Origin: Alcanivoracaceae bacterium
GTDB taxonomy: Bacteria > Pseudomonadota > Gammaproteobacteria > Pseudomonadales > Alcanivoracaceae
Direction of reading: 5' to 3'
DNA length: 64,000 nucleotides
Assembly: GCA_029210325.1 (NCBI GenBank)
Contig: JARGPU010000003.1
Location: 62,001-126,000, forward strand
Below are positions 1-9,452 of this stretch, in pieces (position 1 is the first letter of the stretch; each line of letters begins with the position of its first letter). Under the pieces are notes generated by a model that was not told the DNA's origin, searched no databases, and saw only the letters and a list, made by a program, of their open reading frames with translations. A program made the translations under genes and the position numbers.

Positions 1-813
1 CCAGGTACGCTTGCCATCATAGGCGATATTGGATGAACAGCTTTGTATGGCATCCGGAGCGGAGGCACCACAGCTGGAGTGGGCCGGTACCACAGTGTCA
101 TCGGCTCCACGAATAAACGGTTTTGTGACAGCGTTGACGCCATCCGCACCACTAACAGAGAAACGCAGGCGAGGAATGCTGTTGGGCCAGTTGGCATGAT
201 TACGTGCCCCGGATGTTGTCAGATCAATCACCACACCCAGTTCTTTGTAGTCGGTGACATCCAGGTCCATGCCCAGCACAGCACCAGCGGCGAGTTTCAT
301 CGGCAGGGGAACGTAATCACTATTGGCCGCTCCCACCGCGATGTCAGCGAGGTCAGTGCCACCACCGGCGCCAGCAAAATCAATGGTGGCAACAATGTTC
401 AGCGGCGCATAGCCAGCGCTGGTTAGCCACGCTTCCTGATGAGCGAGAAAATACCGACTGACCAGATCGCCCGTGCTGTGGGTCACCAGCACACAGCCGT
501 TTGTGCATAGTCCTTCAGCGGAGTAGCGCTTAGCCTGCTCGAAAACGAATTCAGCGATCCCGCCCTCAAGGCGATCAGCGGCGGACCAGTTGAAGTACCC
601 CTCCGCACGGGATTGCCAGAAGGCGGACATTTTGCGCCGCGTCAAAAGCTCTTCTCTAGTCGGTGCCTTGATCAGGTCTTCACTAACCAGACCGTGGACA
701 AGAATTACGTTGTGGCCGGCAAGCTGTGCATTGGCCATGCCCGGAGCGATGAGGGCCGAAAGCATCAAGCCCAAGGTGGCGAAAACCGACATAACGCGTT
801 TGTTATTATTCAT
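1..813 (-). CDS. Secreted lipase/esterase of the alpha/beta-hydrolase fold (partial, C-terminus beyond left edge)
   Basis: The reading frame is open from the ATG at 811-813 to the window edge, giving 271 codons. It begins with a Sec signal peptide (basic start, hydrophobic core, likely cut after GMANA near residue 29). The mature part opens with an HNVILVHG strand and turn, typical of the oxyanion region of lipases. The nucleophile elbow reads VTHSTGD with Ser about residue 113, so Thr replaces the usual first Gly of GxSxG. Asp and His of the triad cannot both be assigned because the end is missing. It is expected to hydrolyse carboxylic esters outside the cytoplasm. It is divergent from the AraC regulator at 1028 across about 215 bases, so that regulator may control it. 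The lipase/esterase class is well supported; the substrate is unknown. Confidence 0.8.
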   Translation of the reverse strand, partial: MNNNKRVMSVFATLGLMLSALIAPGMANAQLAGHNVILVHGLVSEDLIKAPTREELLTRRKMSAFWQSRAEGYFNWSAADRLEGGIAEFVFEQAKRYSAEGLCTNGCVLVTHSTGDLVSRYFLAHQEAWLTSAGYAPLNIVATIDFAGAGGGTDLADIAVGAANSDYVPLPMKLAAGAVLGMDLDVTDYKELGVVIDLTTSGARNHANWPNSIPRLRFSVSGADGVNAVTKPFIRGADDTVVPAHSSCGASAPDAIQSCSSNIAYDGKRTW

Positions 814-1027
814 ATTGATTAGTCCTTTCGGGTTAGCTGACTAGCGCTACTGCTATTTTAGCTGGCCCAAACTAGCCCGAGAGCGGCAACCATACTGGCC
901 ACAATAGGCGCAAAAACTGCCAGTGGCCTGGCCGAATTCCGCCGGATTTCGAGAACACTTGTTCACGTCAGGCGGTTAGAAAGACCGCATCTTCGTTTGC
1001 CAACGCACCCCATTAGCCTGAGAATCA

Positions 1028-2119
1028 ATGGCATCCCGGCTAAAGTCGAAAATAATGAAAATAACGGGCACAGACAGGAGAGAGCTGCGTTTCCCTCGAA
1101 CGGTTCTGGAGCCTATCCGGCATGTTCTGGGTAGCCAGGCTCCCGGGGTGTCCTTTGACGACCTACTCAATCACCTCGGTACCACGCCCGAACAGTTCGA
1201 TGATCCGGCGTTTACCGTCGATGGCGAGCAGTTGTATGGGTTGTTCATGTGGCTCCGGGATAACACTGAGGGGCAGATTTCCCTGAAGGGCTGGATAAGC
1301 CACTTCTCTGCAACCAGCGCGGGTCTGGCTGGTATGGCAGCACTCAGTGCCGGCAATGTGCGTGAGTCGTTACTGGTGGCGGTGCGCTACCTGCCTCTGC
1401 TGGTGCCAGTGATGCGGGCAACTCTGACTGAGGAACCATCGCAGGTACGCTTCTCTCTTGAGATGACTACCGATATGGGGGAAATGAATCGTTTTCTGCT
1501 GGAAATAGTTACCGCCGCCGTTCATATCATTTCCAAGGATGTGATGTCAGAGGAGGTGCCGCGGGTGATCCATTTCACCCATGGCTACGGTGACGGCAGC
1601 AGGGCGGAAAAGCGCCGTCGAGATCTAGAGGAAGTCTTTGCCGCCCGGGTTGTTTTCAATAGTTACTTCAACGGCATGGAGGGGCGCACGCAAGATCTGA
1701 GTGTGATGACTCGAAGCCCTAACGACGCCACCTTCAGTGCAGTGAAGCGGATACTGGAAGATGAGCTGTCCATCGGCAATGGCGCCATGTCCTTTGCCAC
1801 GGTGGTGCATCACGAACTGGTCAAACTGGCTAATGCAGGTAAGTACCCGTCGCTGGAAGAGTTTGCCGATCGCATGAATATGTCGCCGAGAACGCTGGTG
1901 CGAAAGCTCGGCAAAGAGGACACATCGTTCAAAAGCATCACCAATGAAGTCTGGTTAAGGTTGGCAAAAGAGCTACTGCTTAAAACCCGTTATTCGATCA
2001 AGAAGATCGCCCTGCAAACGGGATTCAATACCACCAACTCCTTCAGCCGTGCATTCAAGTCACTGGTGGGTGAAACCCCGTTGGCATGGCGTGGCCGCAA
2101 CGAAAGCGGGCAGTCCTGA
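1028..2119 (+). CDS. AraC-family transcriptional regulator (arabinose-binding-like N-terminus)
   Basis: This is a 363-residue protein with the layout of the long AraC regulators found beside lipid-degradation genes: an N-terminal sensing domain of about 200 residues (Arabinose_bd type) and a C-terminal double helix-turn-helix from about residue 275. The HTH shows FADRMNMSPRTLVRKL and then IALQTGFNTTNSFSRAFK, matching the two HTH units of HTH_18. The first ATG (1028) lacks a good ribosome site. An in-frame ATG at 1055 is an alternative that removes only nine residues. It is divergent from the lipase gene ending at the left edge, which is the obvious candidate target. The ligand cannot be inferred. 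Confidence 0.85.
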   Translation: MASRLKSKIMKITGTDRRELRFPRTVLEPIRHVLGSQAPGVSFDDLLNHLGTTPEQFDDPAFTVDGEQLYGLFMWLRDNTEGQISLKGWISHFSATSAGLAGMAALSAGNVRESLLVAVRYLPLLVPVMRATLTEEPSQVRFSLEMTTDMGEMNRFLLEIVTAAVHIISKDVMSEEVPRVIHFTHGYGDGSRAEKRRRDLEEVFAARVVFNSYFNGMEGRTQDLSVMTRSPNDATFSAVKRILEDELSIGNGAMSFATVVHHELVKLANAGKYPSLEEFADRMNMSPRTLVRKLGKEDTSFKSITNEVWLRLAKELLLKTRYSIKKIALQTGFNTTNSFSRAFKSLVGETPLAWRGRNESGQS

Positions 2120-2296
2120 GCAGCGCGAGCCGACGGCCTGTTTATTGGCCATATCCATTGATCTGGGTCAATTGCCGGGGAAAGGCAAGTCTCCCGTTGC
2201 TATACACTGGAAGGGTATCCAGATAGTCCGTTATTTCAGACAAAGCACCTTGTGCTATGGCTGTGGCGGGCTTTACCAAAGGGGGAGATGAAACTG

Positions 2297-3400
2297 ATGA
2301 ATGACTCAGTAGCAAAGGCAGCAAAAGCACCCAAGGCCGCGAAAGCAAAGCGCAGCAGGAAGCAGCAGCCATCGGTTATTGAAACCTTCACGGTGCTGCA
2401 GCAATCGGCCGAGGCGCAGGACGCTCAGGCCGCAGCGGTGGAGGACATTCTTGAACATACTGCTCCTCGTCCAAAAGAAGTAGATATGGCGCTGAGCGAA
2501 GTTAGCGCCATTCTTGATGGAGCTTCACCGGATGATGTGGCGGCGCTAAAAAAAGTGGTGCTGAATTGGCGCCAGTTCGGCACCAAGCTGCCGGTGAGTC
2601 GTGATGACGAGCTGGTCGAGGATTGGCGATCTTCCGCCTATCCCTACAAGAACAGGTTGTCGCGCAAAAACTACGAGCAACAGAAGTACCACCTGCAGGT
2701 GGAGCTACTGAAGTTACAGTCATGGGTTCGGGAGACGGGCCAGCGTATTGTGCTGCTGTTTGAAGGCCGTGATGCGGCGGGCAAGGGCGGCGCCATCAAA
2801 CGTTTTATGGAGCATCTCAATCCTCGCGGCGCCCGTGTTGTTGCCCTGGAAAAGCCCACCGAAGAGGAGCGTGGCCAGTGGTATTTTCAGCGCTATCTTA
2901 ACCAGCTACCCACCAAGGGCGAAATCGTTCTGTTCGATCGCTCCTGGTACAACCGCGCTGGCGTGGAGCGTGTAATGAACTTCTGTTCAGATGAGGACTA
3001 TGAGCTGTTCCTGCGGCAGACACCTGAGCTGGAGCGTCATCTGGTCAATAGCGGTATCCATTTGATCAAGTTCTGGTTTTCCGTCAGTAGCAAAGAGCAG
3101 CACAGGCGTTTTGAGGAACGCCGTATCCACCCCCTGAAGCAATGGAAGCTGAGTCCCATTGATCTGGCTTCACTGGATAAATGGGACGATTACACCGCGG
3201 CCAAAGAAGCGATGTTCTTCCACACGGATCATGCCGAGTGCCCATGGATTGTGGTGAAGTCGGATTGCAAGAAACGGGCGCGCCTCAATGCCATGCGCTA
3301 TGTGCTCAATTCCATGGATTACACCGGCAAGGATATTGCCAACGTCGGTCCGACTGATCCGCTGATCGTCAGCCGGGCGAGCCTGAGCACTTCATCCTGA
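2297..3400 (+). CDS. ppk2: Polyphosphate kinase 2 (PPK2, class I type)
   Basis: PPK2 enzymes use polyphosphate to phosphorylate nucleoside diphosphates (or the reverse). The protein has the PPK2 Walker A motif LLFEGRDAAGKGG at about residues 150-163, the Walker B/lid segment IVLFDRSWYNRAGVERV, and the conserved C-terminal block with DKWDDYTAAKEAMF and RLNAMRYVL. The frame is open from 2252. The ATG at 2297 is chosen because GGGGGAG at 2281-2287 sits at good distance; ATG 2288 overlaps that site's optimal spacing. The first 25 residues are a Lys/Ala-rich basic tail, followed by about 70 acidic or Gln-rich residues before the PPK2 core, longer than in minimal PPK2s. A perfect 12-bp hairpin follows the stop. 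Confidence 0.93.
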   Translation: MNDSVAKAAKAPKAAKAKRSRKQQPSVIETFTVLQQSAEAQDAQAAAVEDILEHTAPRPKEVDMALSEVSAILDGASPDDVAALKKVVLNWRQFGTKLPVSRDDELVEDWRSSAYPYKNRLSRKNYEQQKYHLQVELLKLQSWVRETGQRIVLLFEGRDAAGKGGAIKRFMEHLNPRGARVVALEKPTEEERGQWYFQRYLNQLPTKGEIVLFDRSWYNRAGVERVMNFCSDEDYELFLRQTPELERHLVNSGIHLIKFWFSVSSKEQHRRFEERRIHPLKQWKLSPIDLASLDKWDDYTAAKEAMFFHTDHAECPWIVVKSDCKKRARLNAMRYVLNSMDYTGKDIANVGPTDPLIVSRASLSTSS

Positions 3401-3410
3401 TCTGCCACGT

Positions 3411-3439
3411 CAGCGGTAACGGCCTTGCCGTTACCGCTG
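3411..3439. terminator. Hairpin between convergent genes
   Basis: A perfect 12-bp inverted repeat (3411-3422 with 3428-3439, loop of five bases) lies between the stop of ppk2 and the stop of the convergent membrane-protein gene. There is no clear T-run on either side, so it may stop transcription poorly on its own or need Rho. Confidence 0.55.
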
Positions 3440-3446
3440 GCGCCGC

Positions 3447-4988
3447 TCAGTTAATCCGATAGCGATCGGTTTCCGCCGAATAGACTGACATCAGGAAGCC
3501 GATCAGCACCGGGGTAAAGACTGCGCTGATGGTGGCCAGCTCATAACCGGCACCTTTGCCAAGATACAGCGAAGGCACCGCAGCCGTCAGATCCAGCAGC
3601 CACAGGTTGATCAGTAGCAGCGCCGGCGTGGTTGCACTGAGCAGCAAAAACTGCAGCCATTCCACAGCCTTGCCTCGCTCTCCCTGGCGTTGTGCCTTGC
3701 CCAGTTGCAGCAGGAAAAACGTCAGCAACAAACCGAGCAGGGCAAAGCCGCCACCGGCCACCGAGTGGGCGTGCGATGGCATGCCTAACTGGTAGCCCCA
3801 GTAAAGTGACAGCGCTGCTGCGATTACCGCGCTGATGCGCAGCAGCTGGGTTGTCATCGGCTTGCTTTCCATGCCATTGCGCAGGTTTGCCAGCTGAGTC
3901 CAGGCAGTCAGCATCAGTACCGTGACAGCAACGGCGAACACCATCAGCGTGCCGCCATCGACCACACCGGTCAGCCAGCTCAGCGGCGCCACGGGCACCA
4001 TGCGCTCAACTACCGGCAGATCCGCCAGACTATCGAGCGTCATCACCGGCAGCAGCCAGACCAGCGCCAGCGCAGCCAGCAGCACATAACCGCTACGCTG
4101 CATTACCAGCGATATCGGTTTAAGCGCCAGCGTTGCCGATGCCCGCAACGGGCTGCTGCCACGGTTGACCCGGAACAGCCAGTAACCGGCCAGCGTCGCC
4201 TGCACAAACAAAATGGTGTTCACCAGAATATTCATTTCGTTGAACGAGGCCTCACCGGCCACGGTGGACAGCGCTATCCAGTCGATACGTTGCAGCGGCG
4301 CCGTCATCAAAAAGCCGAAGCCGAGTGCCTGCCAACCCAGATGCCGGGCAATATCCTTGCGCAGCAGGGCAATGCCCGCCATGGAGACGCTGACCACTAC
4401 ACCGGCCAGCATCACCCACAGGCCGACATGGAAAACAAAGGTGTTGAAAGTGTTGGCGATACCGCTACTGACCAGATGAATGCCGCTTAGCGTCATCGAT
4501 GCGAATGCTGCCAGCACATACACCACGCCGAGCACCCGGTGGGTTTTGCGAAAGCGACGACGAAACGCGGGCCAGAACTGCAGAAAGCCTGCGGTCATCA
4601 ACACCATGCCCAGCATCATGTGGGTGCTGAGCACGGTGCGGCGGCTTTCCGACATGCTGAAGTAATAGATCTGGGTGTCCTGCAGGCCGTCGTCACCGTA
4701 GGCATAGTCGCCGGAGCTGAGCCGTGCCATCAGGTTGGCCCAGGCCGGGACCACCTGAGTGACTTCTTCGGTGCCGATCATGTTTACGCCCTGACGGGTC
4801 TGGTCGAGCACGTATCGGGCCACCTCGGCGCCATTGTCAGTGCGCCCGGTTGCCGGAGACAGGGTGGTGCCGGCGTTGAACGCCAGCAGCCCGTAGCCAA
4901 TCAGTACGAGGCCGACAAGCGGCCAGATCCACTGGCGCAGAGCGCTGCCAGTACGAGTATCAGTGGCGGGCAGGGTAGAAGTATTCAT
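3447..4988 (-). CDS. Multi-spanning inner-membrane protein (DUF2306-like region)
   Basis: This is a 513-residue integral membrane protein with roughly 12 hydrophobic segments. The first (about residues 20-40) is followed by a periplasmic loop of about 90 residues, then a block containing RFRKTHRVLGVVYVL and FHVGLWVMLAGV that resembles the DUF2306 family of predicted membrane proteins (conserved His residues in helices, possibly cofactor- or metal-linked). The frame is open to 5078, but the ATG at 4988 has GGAAGGTG just upstream and gives a normal cytoplasmic N-terminus. It is divergent from the AraC regulator at 5135, which could control it. The function is unknown. Confidence 0.7.
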   Translation of the reverse strand: MNTSTLPATDTRTGSALRQWIWPLVGLVLIGYGLLAFNAGTTLSPATGRTDNGAEVARYVLDQTRQGVNMIGTEEVTQVVPAWANLMARLSSGDYAYGDDGLQDTQIYYFSMSESRRTVLSTHMMLGMVLMTAGFLQFWPAFRRRFRKTHRVLGVVYVLAAFASMTLSGIHLVSSGIANTFNTFVFHVGLWVMLAGVVVSVSMAGIALLRKDIARHLGWQALGFGFLMTAPLQRIDWIALSTVAGEASFNEMNILVNTILFVQATLAGYWLFRVNRGSSPLRASATLALKPISLVMQRSGYVLLAALALVWLLPVMTLDSLADLPVVERMVPVAPLSWLTGVVDGGTLMVFAVAVTVLMLTAWTQLANLRNGMESKPMTTQLLRISAVIAAALSLYWGYQLGMPSHAHSVAGGGFALLGLLLTFFLLQLGKAQRQGERGKAVEWLQFLLLSATTPALLLINLWLLDLTAAVPSLYLGKGAGYELATISAVFTPVLIGFLMSVYSAETDRYRIN

Positions 4989-5134
4989 CGGCACCTTCCG
5001 GAGCGTGTCATCAGGATGCACGCATGGTAGGAGCCGCGCCGACCGGCAGTAATAGCGATCCCGGCCAAGGCTTGTCACTTTACGCCAATTCGCTCCATAC
5101 TCGCCGCTCTGGCTTACCTGCCACGCAGTGATGA

Positions 5135-6175
5135 ATGCCCATGATCAAACTGGAATCGCTCAGCTTTCCGATCAGCTATGTACAGGTGTCGCAGGAGATC
5201 TGCGTTGCCCGGGGGCTCGATCCGGACCTTGTCCTCGCCGAGCAATTCGGTATCAGCCCGGCCGCCAGAGCGGATCCGCAGGGGCAGATCAGCGGCACTC
5301 AGTTCGGCGCATTAATGGAAATGCTGGTCGAGTTTGTTGCGCAGAGCCCCGATCACCAGCGCAAGCTGATCGATTTCTTTCCGCCCACCATTCATGGTTA
5401 TGTGGCGCTGGCGGCGATTACCTCGGCCACGGTGAAAAACGCGCTGGATATTGCCGTGCGCTATGCCCATCAGGTGATGCCGGCATTTGAAATGCGCTAC
5501 ACGGTAAACAACGGCCAATGTCAGGTGGCCCTGAATCGCTTGGCGGATATTGGCGTGGGCAATGCGCTGCTCACCGAGATGGTGTTCTGCGCGCTACATT
5601 CCTTTCTGCGTTTGTTCGGCGGCGCGGATGCACCACTGCACCTGACCCTGATGCATGACACTCTGGTGCTGTCGGAACTGCCTGAACTGTATCGCAACCT
5701 CACCATTGAAACGGGCTGCGAGCGAAACCTGGTCAGCTTTCCGGAAAGTCACCTGAACGCAATTATTGCCACGCGCAATACCGCCACCCATCAGGCCATT
5801 GAGCAGGCGCTGGAAAAAAACGAGGAACGACTCCGGCAGCAGCACAGCATGGCGCATCGTGTTTCCGGCGTGATTCTGTCCATGCTGCAGCATCAGCGTG
5901 TGGTGGAAGCGCAGCAGGTGGCGCAGGCGCTGGCACTGTCATCGCGCACCCTGAATCGCCGCTTGGCCGAGGAGGGCACCAGCCTGCGGCAGCTCTACAA
6001 CGATTGCCGCTGTGCCATCGCCCGGCAACTGCTTGGTCAGGGAAACATGACCCTGGCGCAGATCAGCGAGCAGCTGGGGTTTTCCGATGAGGCAAACTTT
6101 TCCCGGTTTTTCAAACAGCAAACCGGGAAAAGTCCTAGCGCTTTCAGGGCATCTGGCAAACAGGAGGAAGATTAA
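5135..6175 (+). CDS. AraC-family transcriptional regulator
   Basis: This is a 346-residue regulator with a sensing domain over about residues 20-210 and a C-terminal AraC DNA-binding domain from about residue 245. The two HTH units are VAQALALSSRTLNRRLAEEG and LAQISEQLGFSDEANFSRFFKQ. The ATGs at 5135 and 5141 are both possible starts, with weak ribosome sites. It is divergent from the membrane-protein gene starting at 4988, separated by about 146 bases that should hold both promoters. Together with the regulators at 1028 and 30970 it is one of three such proteins in the window, each next to a divergently transcribed gene. The effector is unknown. Confidence 0.85.
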   Translation: MPMIKLESLSFPISYVQVSQEICVARGLDPDLVLAEQFGISPAARADPQGQISGTQFGALMEMLVEFVAQSPDHQRKLIDFFPPTIHGYVALAAITSATVKNALDIAVRYAHQVMPAFEMRYTVNNGQCQVALNRLADIGVGNALLTEMVFCALHSFLRLFGGADAPLHLTLMHDTLVLSELPELYRNLTIETGCERNLVSFPESHLNAIIATRNTATHQAIEQALEKNEERLRQQHSMAHRVSGVILSMLQHQRVVEAQQVAQALALSSRTLNRRLAEEGTSLRQLYNDCRCAIARQLLGQGNMTLAQISEQLGFSDEANFSRFFKQQTGKSPSAFRASGKQEED

Positions 6176-6189
6176 GTTCGATATTTTCT

Positions 6190-6452
6190 TCAGCGACCGA
6201 TGGTCGCTGGTTGCACATCCGGCTCCGGCGTTTGCCGGGCATGCCACAGGTCATACTGAAGCTGCTGACGCAGCCAGCTATCGGCGCTGGGGCCATGCTT
6301 CGGGCCGCCGAGCCATGTCGATCGAGATAGCCGCATGGCCGTGCAGTACCCGCGTCAGTGCCACCCGTGAAACACCGAGCTGCCCGGCAGCCAGCGTCAC
6401 ACTCAGGCCAAGCTCCGGCAGAATGTCATCGCGCAGGGAATTTGTGAAGTAT
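6190..6452 (-). pseudogene. Remnant of a HigA/VapI-type antitoxin gene
   Basis: Read on the minus strand, one frame gives LRDDILPELGLSV followed by an XRE-type helix-turn-helix (AGQLGVSRVALTRVLHG, then AAISIDMA), the core of HigA antitoxins. That frame stops early. Another frame continues the same protein with LGGPKHGPSADSWLRQQ and then LQYDLWHAR, the family's usual C-terminal part, to a TGA at 6190-6192. The start region (the family's HPGEIL segment) is missing and part of the middle helix is deleted at the frame switch. No HigB toxin frame is present nearby. This is a decayed orphan antitoxin between the AraC gene and the acnB terminator. Confidence 0.75.
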
Positions 6453-6462
6453 TAGAGAAATG

Positions 6463-6490
6463 AAAAAGCCCGGCTTCCGCCGGGCTTTTT
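6463..6490. terminator. Bidirectional intrinsic terminator downstream of acnB
   Basis: AAAAAGCCCGGC, a four-base loop, then GCCGGGCTTTTT form a strong GC-rich stem flanked by A and T runs. It lies 27 bases beyond the acnB stop on the minus strand and can also end transcripts arriving from the AraC gene on the plus strand. Confidence 0.92.
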
Positions 6491-6516
6491 ATTACCACCA
6501 AGAGCAAAACCCCAAA

Positions 6517-9117
6517 TCAGCTAACCTGAGCCACCGGAATCTGCACCTTGTCCGCCACGTCGGTATATTCCTTCATCTGATCGAAGTTCAGATAACGGTA
6601 GATATCCTTCGACATGGAGTCGATGGTGTCGGCGTACTGCATGTACTCTTCCACGGTCGGCAGTTTGCCGAGAATGGAAGCCACAGACGCCAGTTCCGCA
6701 GAGGCCAGGTACACATCCGCACCCTGACCAAGACGGTTCGGGAAGTTACGGGTGGAGGTGGACACCGCGGTGGACTTCGGCGCGATGCGTGCCTGGTTAC
6801 CCATGCACAGCGAGCAGCCCGGCATTTCGGTGCGGGCACCGGCGCGGCCGTAGATGTTGTAGTAGCCTTCTTCGGTCAGCTGGTGCTGGTCCATCTTGGT
6901 CGGCGGGGCGATCCACAGGCGCGTCGGCATGGCGCCGCTTTCGACTTTCTCCAGCAGTTTGCCGGCGGCGCGGAAGTGGCCGATGTTGGTCATGCAGCTG
7001 CCGATGAACACTTCGTCGATCTTGGCGCCAGCCACGTCAGACAGCACCTTGGCGTCGTCCGGGTCGTTCGGGCAGCACAGTACCGGCTCCTTGATCTGAT
7101 CCATGTCGATTTCGATGACGGTGTGGTACTCGGCATCCTTGTCGGCGCGCATCAGTTTCGGGTTGGCCAGCCACGCTTCCATGCCGCGGATACGACGCTC
7201 GATGGTGCGGGCATCGCCGTAACCATTGGCAATCATCCACTTCAGCATGGTGATGTTGGATTTCAGGTATTCAGCAACGCTGGCTTCCGACAGGGTGATG
7301 GAGCAACCCGCAGCGGAACGCTCGGCGGAGGCGTCAGACAGTTCGAATGCCTGCTCGACAGTCAGCTCTTCCAGACCTTCGATTTCCAGTACGCGACCGT
7401 TGAAGACGTTGACTTTACCGGCTTTGGCAACAGTCAGGTGGCCTTCTTTGATGGCCTGCAGCGGTATCGCATGGACCAGATCACGCAGGGTGATGCCGGG
7501 CTGCATTTTGCCCTTGAAGCGCACCAGTACGGATTCCGGCATATCCAGCGGCATGACGCCGGTGGCGGCGGCAAAGGCGACCAGACCGGAGCCGGCCGGG
7601 AAGGAAATGCCCAGCGGGAAACGGGTGTGCGAGTCGCCGCCGGTGCCGACGGTGTCAGGCAGCAGCATGCGGTTCAACCAGCTGTGAATAATGCCGTCGC
7701 CCGGACGCAGCGATACACCGCCACGGTTCATGATGAAGTCCGGCAGGGTGTGGTGGGTTTCCACGTCAACCGGCTTCGGGTAGGCGGCGGTGTGACAGAA
7801 CGACTGCATCACCAGGTCGGCAGAGAAGCCGAGGCAAGCGAGGTCTTTCAGTTCGTCACGGGTCATCGGGCCGGTGGTGTCCTGGGAGCCGACGGTGGTC
7901 ATCTTCGGTTCGCAGTACATGCCCGGGCGCACGCCTTCCAGGCCGCAGGCCTTGCCGACCATTTTCTGGGCCAGGGTGAAGCCCTTGCCGGTGTCGGCCG
8001 GTTGCTCCGGCAGGCGGAACAGGGTGGAGGCGGGCAGGCCGAGGGATTCACGGGCCTTGGCGGTCAGGCCACGGCCGATGATCAGGTTGATCCGGCCGCC
8101 GGCGCGCACTTCGTCCAGAATCACGTCGGACTTGTGCTTGAACTCGGCAATCACCTTGCCGTCTTTTTCCACTTTGCCCGCGAACGGATAGATGTCGATC
8201 ACGTCGCCGGTGTTCATGTTGGACACGTCGCACTCGAACGGCAGGGCGCCGGAGTCTTCCATGGTGTTGAAGAAGATCGGCGCGATCTTGCTGCCGATGC
8301 AGACGCCGCCGCCGCGCTTGTTCGGCACATACGGGATGTCGTCGCCGAAGTGCCACAGCACCGAGTTGGTGGCGGATTTACGGCTCGAGCCGGTACCCAC
8401 CACGTCGCCGACGTAGGCAACCGGGTGGCCTTTGGCTTTCAGCTCGGCCATTTGCTTGAGCGGGCCGATTTCGCCGTCTTTCTCCGGGAAGATGCCGTCA
8501 CGGGCATTCTTCAACATGGCATTGGCATGCAGCGGCATGTCCGGGCGGCTCCAGGCGTCCTGGGCCGGGGACAGATCGTCGGTGTTGGTTTCGCCGGTCA
8601 CCTTGAATACGGTGACGGTCATTTTCTCGGCCAGATCCGGGCGGCTGGTGAACCACTCGGCGTCGGCCCAGCTTTGAATCACTTCTTTGGCCAGTGCGTT
8701 GCCGGCTTTGGACTTCTCTTCCACGTCATGGAAGGCATCAAATACCAGCAGGGTGCCTTTCAGGGCTTCCGCTGCGGTAACACCACACTCTGCGTCATCC
8801 AGCAGATCAACCAGCGGAGCAACGTTATAGCCGCCCTGCATGGTGCCCAGCAGTTTGGTGGCGTGGACGCGGGAAATCAGCGGGGAGGTAGCGCTGCCTT
8901 TGGCAACGTCGGCAAGGAACGCGGCTTTAACGTAAGCGGCCTGGTCCACGCCCGGCGGAATGCGGTTTTCCAGCAGATCTACGAGGAATGCTTCTTCGCC
9001 TTTCGGCGGGTTTTTCAGCAGCAGGACCAGTTCGGCAACCTGCTGTTCGTTAAGCGGTTTCGGCGGCACGCCTTCGGCGGCGCGTTCTTCAACATGTTTG
9101 CGATAGGCTTCAAGCAC
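6517..9117 (-). CDS. acnB: Aconitate hydratase B
   Basis: AcnB interconverts citrate and isocitrate in the TCA cycle with a [4Fe-4S] cluster, and in some bacteria moonlights as an iron-responsive mRNA-binding protein. The 866-residue length and domain order (HEAT-like N-terminus, swivel domain with [13 protein letters not shown], then the catalytic part) match the family. Recognisable cluster and active-site segments are [30 protein letters not shown] and [12 protein letters not shown]. The start is a GTG at 9117 preceded by GAGGG. It is monocistronic, with an intrinsic terminator downstream and a -10-like TATAAT about 80 bases upstream. Confidence 0.97.
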   Translation of the reverse strand: MLEAYRKHVEERAAEGVPPKPLNEQQVAELVLLLKNPPKGEEAFLVDLLENRIPPGVDQAAYVKAAFLADVAKGSATSPLISRVHATKLLGTMQGGYNVAPLVDLLDDAECGVTAAEALKGTLLVFDAFHDVEEKSKAGNALAKEVIQSWADAEWFTSRPDLAEKMTVTVFKVTGETNTDDLSPAQDAWSRPDMPLHANAMLKNARDGIFPEKDGEIGPLKQMAELKAKGHPVAYVGDVVGTGSSRKSATNSVLWHFGDDIPYVPNKRGGGVCIGSKIAPIFFNTMEDSGALPFECDVSNMNTGDVIDIYPFAGKVEKDGKVIAEFKHKSDVILDEVRAGGRINLIIGRGLTAKARESLGLPASTLFRLPEQPADTGKGFTLAQKMVGKACGLEGVRPGMYCEPKMTTVGSQDTTGPMTRDELKDLACLGFSADLVMQSFCHTAAYPKPVDVETHHTLPDFIMNRGGVSLRPGDGIIHSWLNRMLLPDTVGTGGDSHTRFPLGISFPAGSGLVAFAAATGVMPLDMPESVLVRFKGKMQPGITLRDLVHAIPLQAIKEGHLTVAKAGKVNVFNGRVLEIEGLEELTVEQAFELSDASAERSAAGCSITLSEASVAEYLKSNITMLKWMIANGYGDARTIERRIRGMEAWLANPKLMRADKDAEYHTVIEIDMDQIKEPVLCCPNDPDDAKVLSDVAGAKIDEVFIGSCMTNIGHFRAAGKLLEKVESGAMPTRLWIAPPTKMDQHQLTEEGYYNIYGRAGARTEMPGCSLCMGNQARIAPKSTAVSTSTRNFPNRLGQGADVYLASAELASVASILGKLPTVEEYMQYADTIDSMSKDIYRYLNFDQMKEYTDVADKVQIPVAQVS

Positions 9118-9138
9118 AATAATTCCCTCGTCTGCTGT

Positions 9139-9161
9139 TTTGATTTCTTTTGGAAATCAAA
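9139..9161. repeat. Inverted repeat in the acnB leader
   Basis: TTTGATTTC and GAAATCAAA (9-bp arms, five-base loop) lie between the candidate acnB promoter and its ribosome site, so the leader RNA would carry this AT-rich hairpin. It could be an operator or an RNA element. Confidence 0.5.
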
Positions 9162-9198
9162 TGATTAGGGTTGATTCCGGGGGTGGCAAAACGGCGCG

Positions 9199-9204
9199 AT
9201 TATA
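9199..9204 (-). promoter_or_regulatory. Candidate -10 element of acnB
   Basis: On the minus strand the sequence reads TATAAT, about 80 bases upstream of the acnB GTG. The -35 region at normal distance (around ACCAAG) is poor, which suggests an activated promoter. Confidence 0.5.
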
Positions 9205-9452
9205 GAGGAAAGCGGGTTGGCTTGGTAGCGAGTGGGGGCAATAACCGTGATAAATGATGTGATACCCACTATTCACGGAAGGTGATGTGGCCTTAAGCGG
9301 AGCCTGATCCGGCAGTCAGGTAAGCCTGTGGCTGGGTGCCGGGTCAGAGATCTCGGAAGCTCATGTAAGGACGTCAATGTCTTCTTCACTGACCAGCTAT
9401 TCCTTGCCAGCCTTTCGGGTCATGAATGTGGCCGGCTCATGGAGGGCGGGAG
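9205..9452. other. Intergenic region between acnB and the Rhs gene
   Basis: No gene or RNA was recognised here. It must contain the Rhs promoter, but no convincing -35/-10 pair stands out. The last bases hold the GGAGG ribosome site used by the Rhs gene. Confidence 0.5.

Noticed and set aside
5128-5490. Alternative 120-codon frame overlapping the second AraC gene
   Set aside because: It is out of frame with a clear AraC regulator and has no motif.
6460-9168. Very long open frame opposite acnB (about 900 codons, plus strand)
   Set aside because: It is an antisense shadow of acnB in GC-rich DNA, His/Gly/Val/Gln-rich with no domains, and acnB is certain on the other strand.
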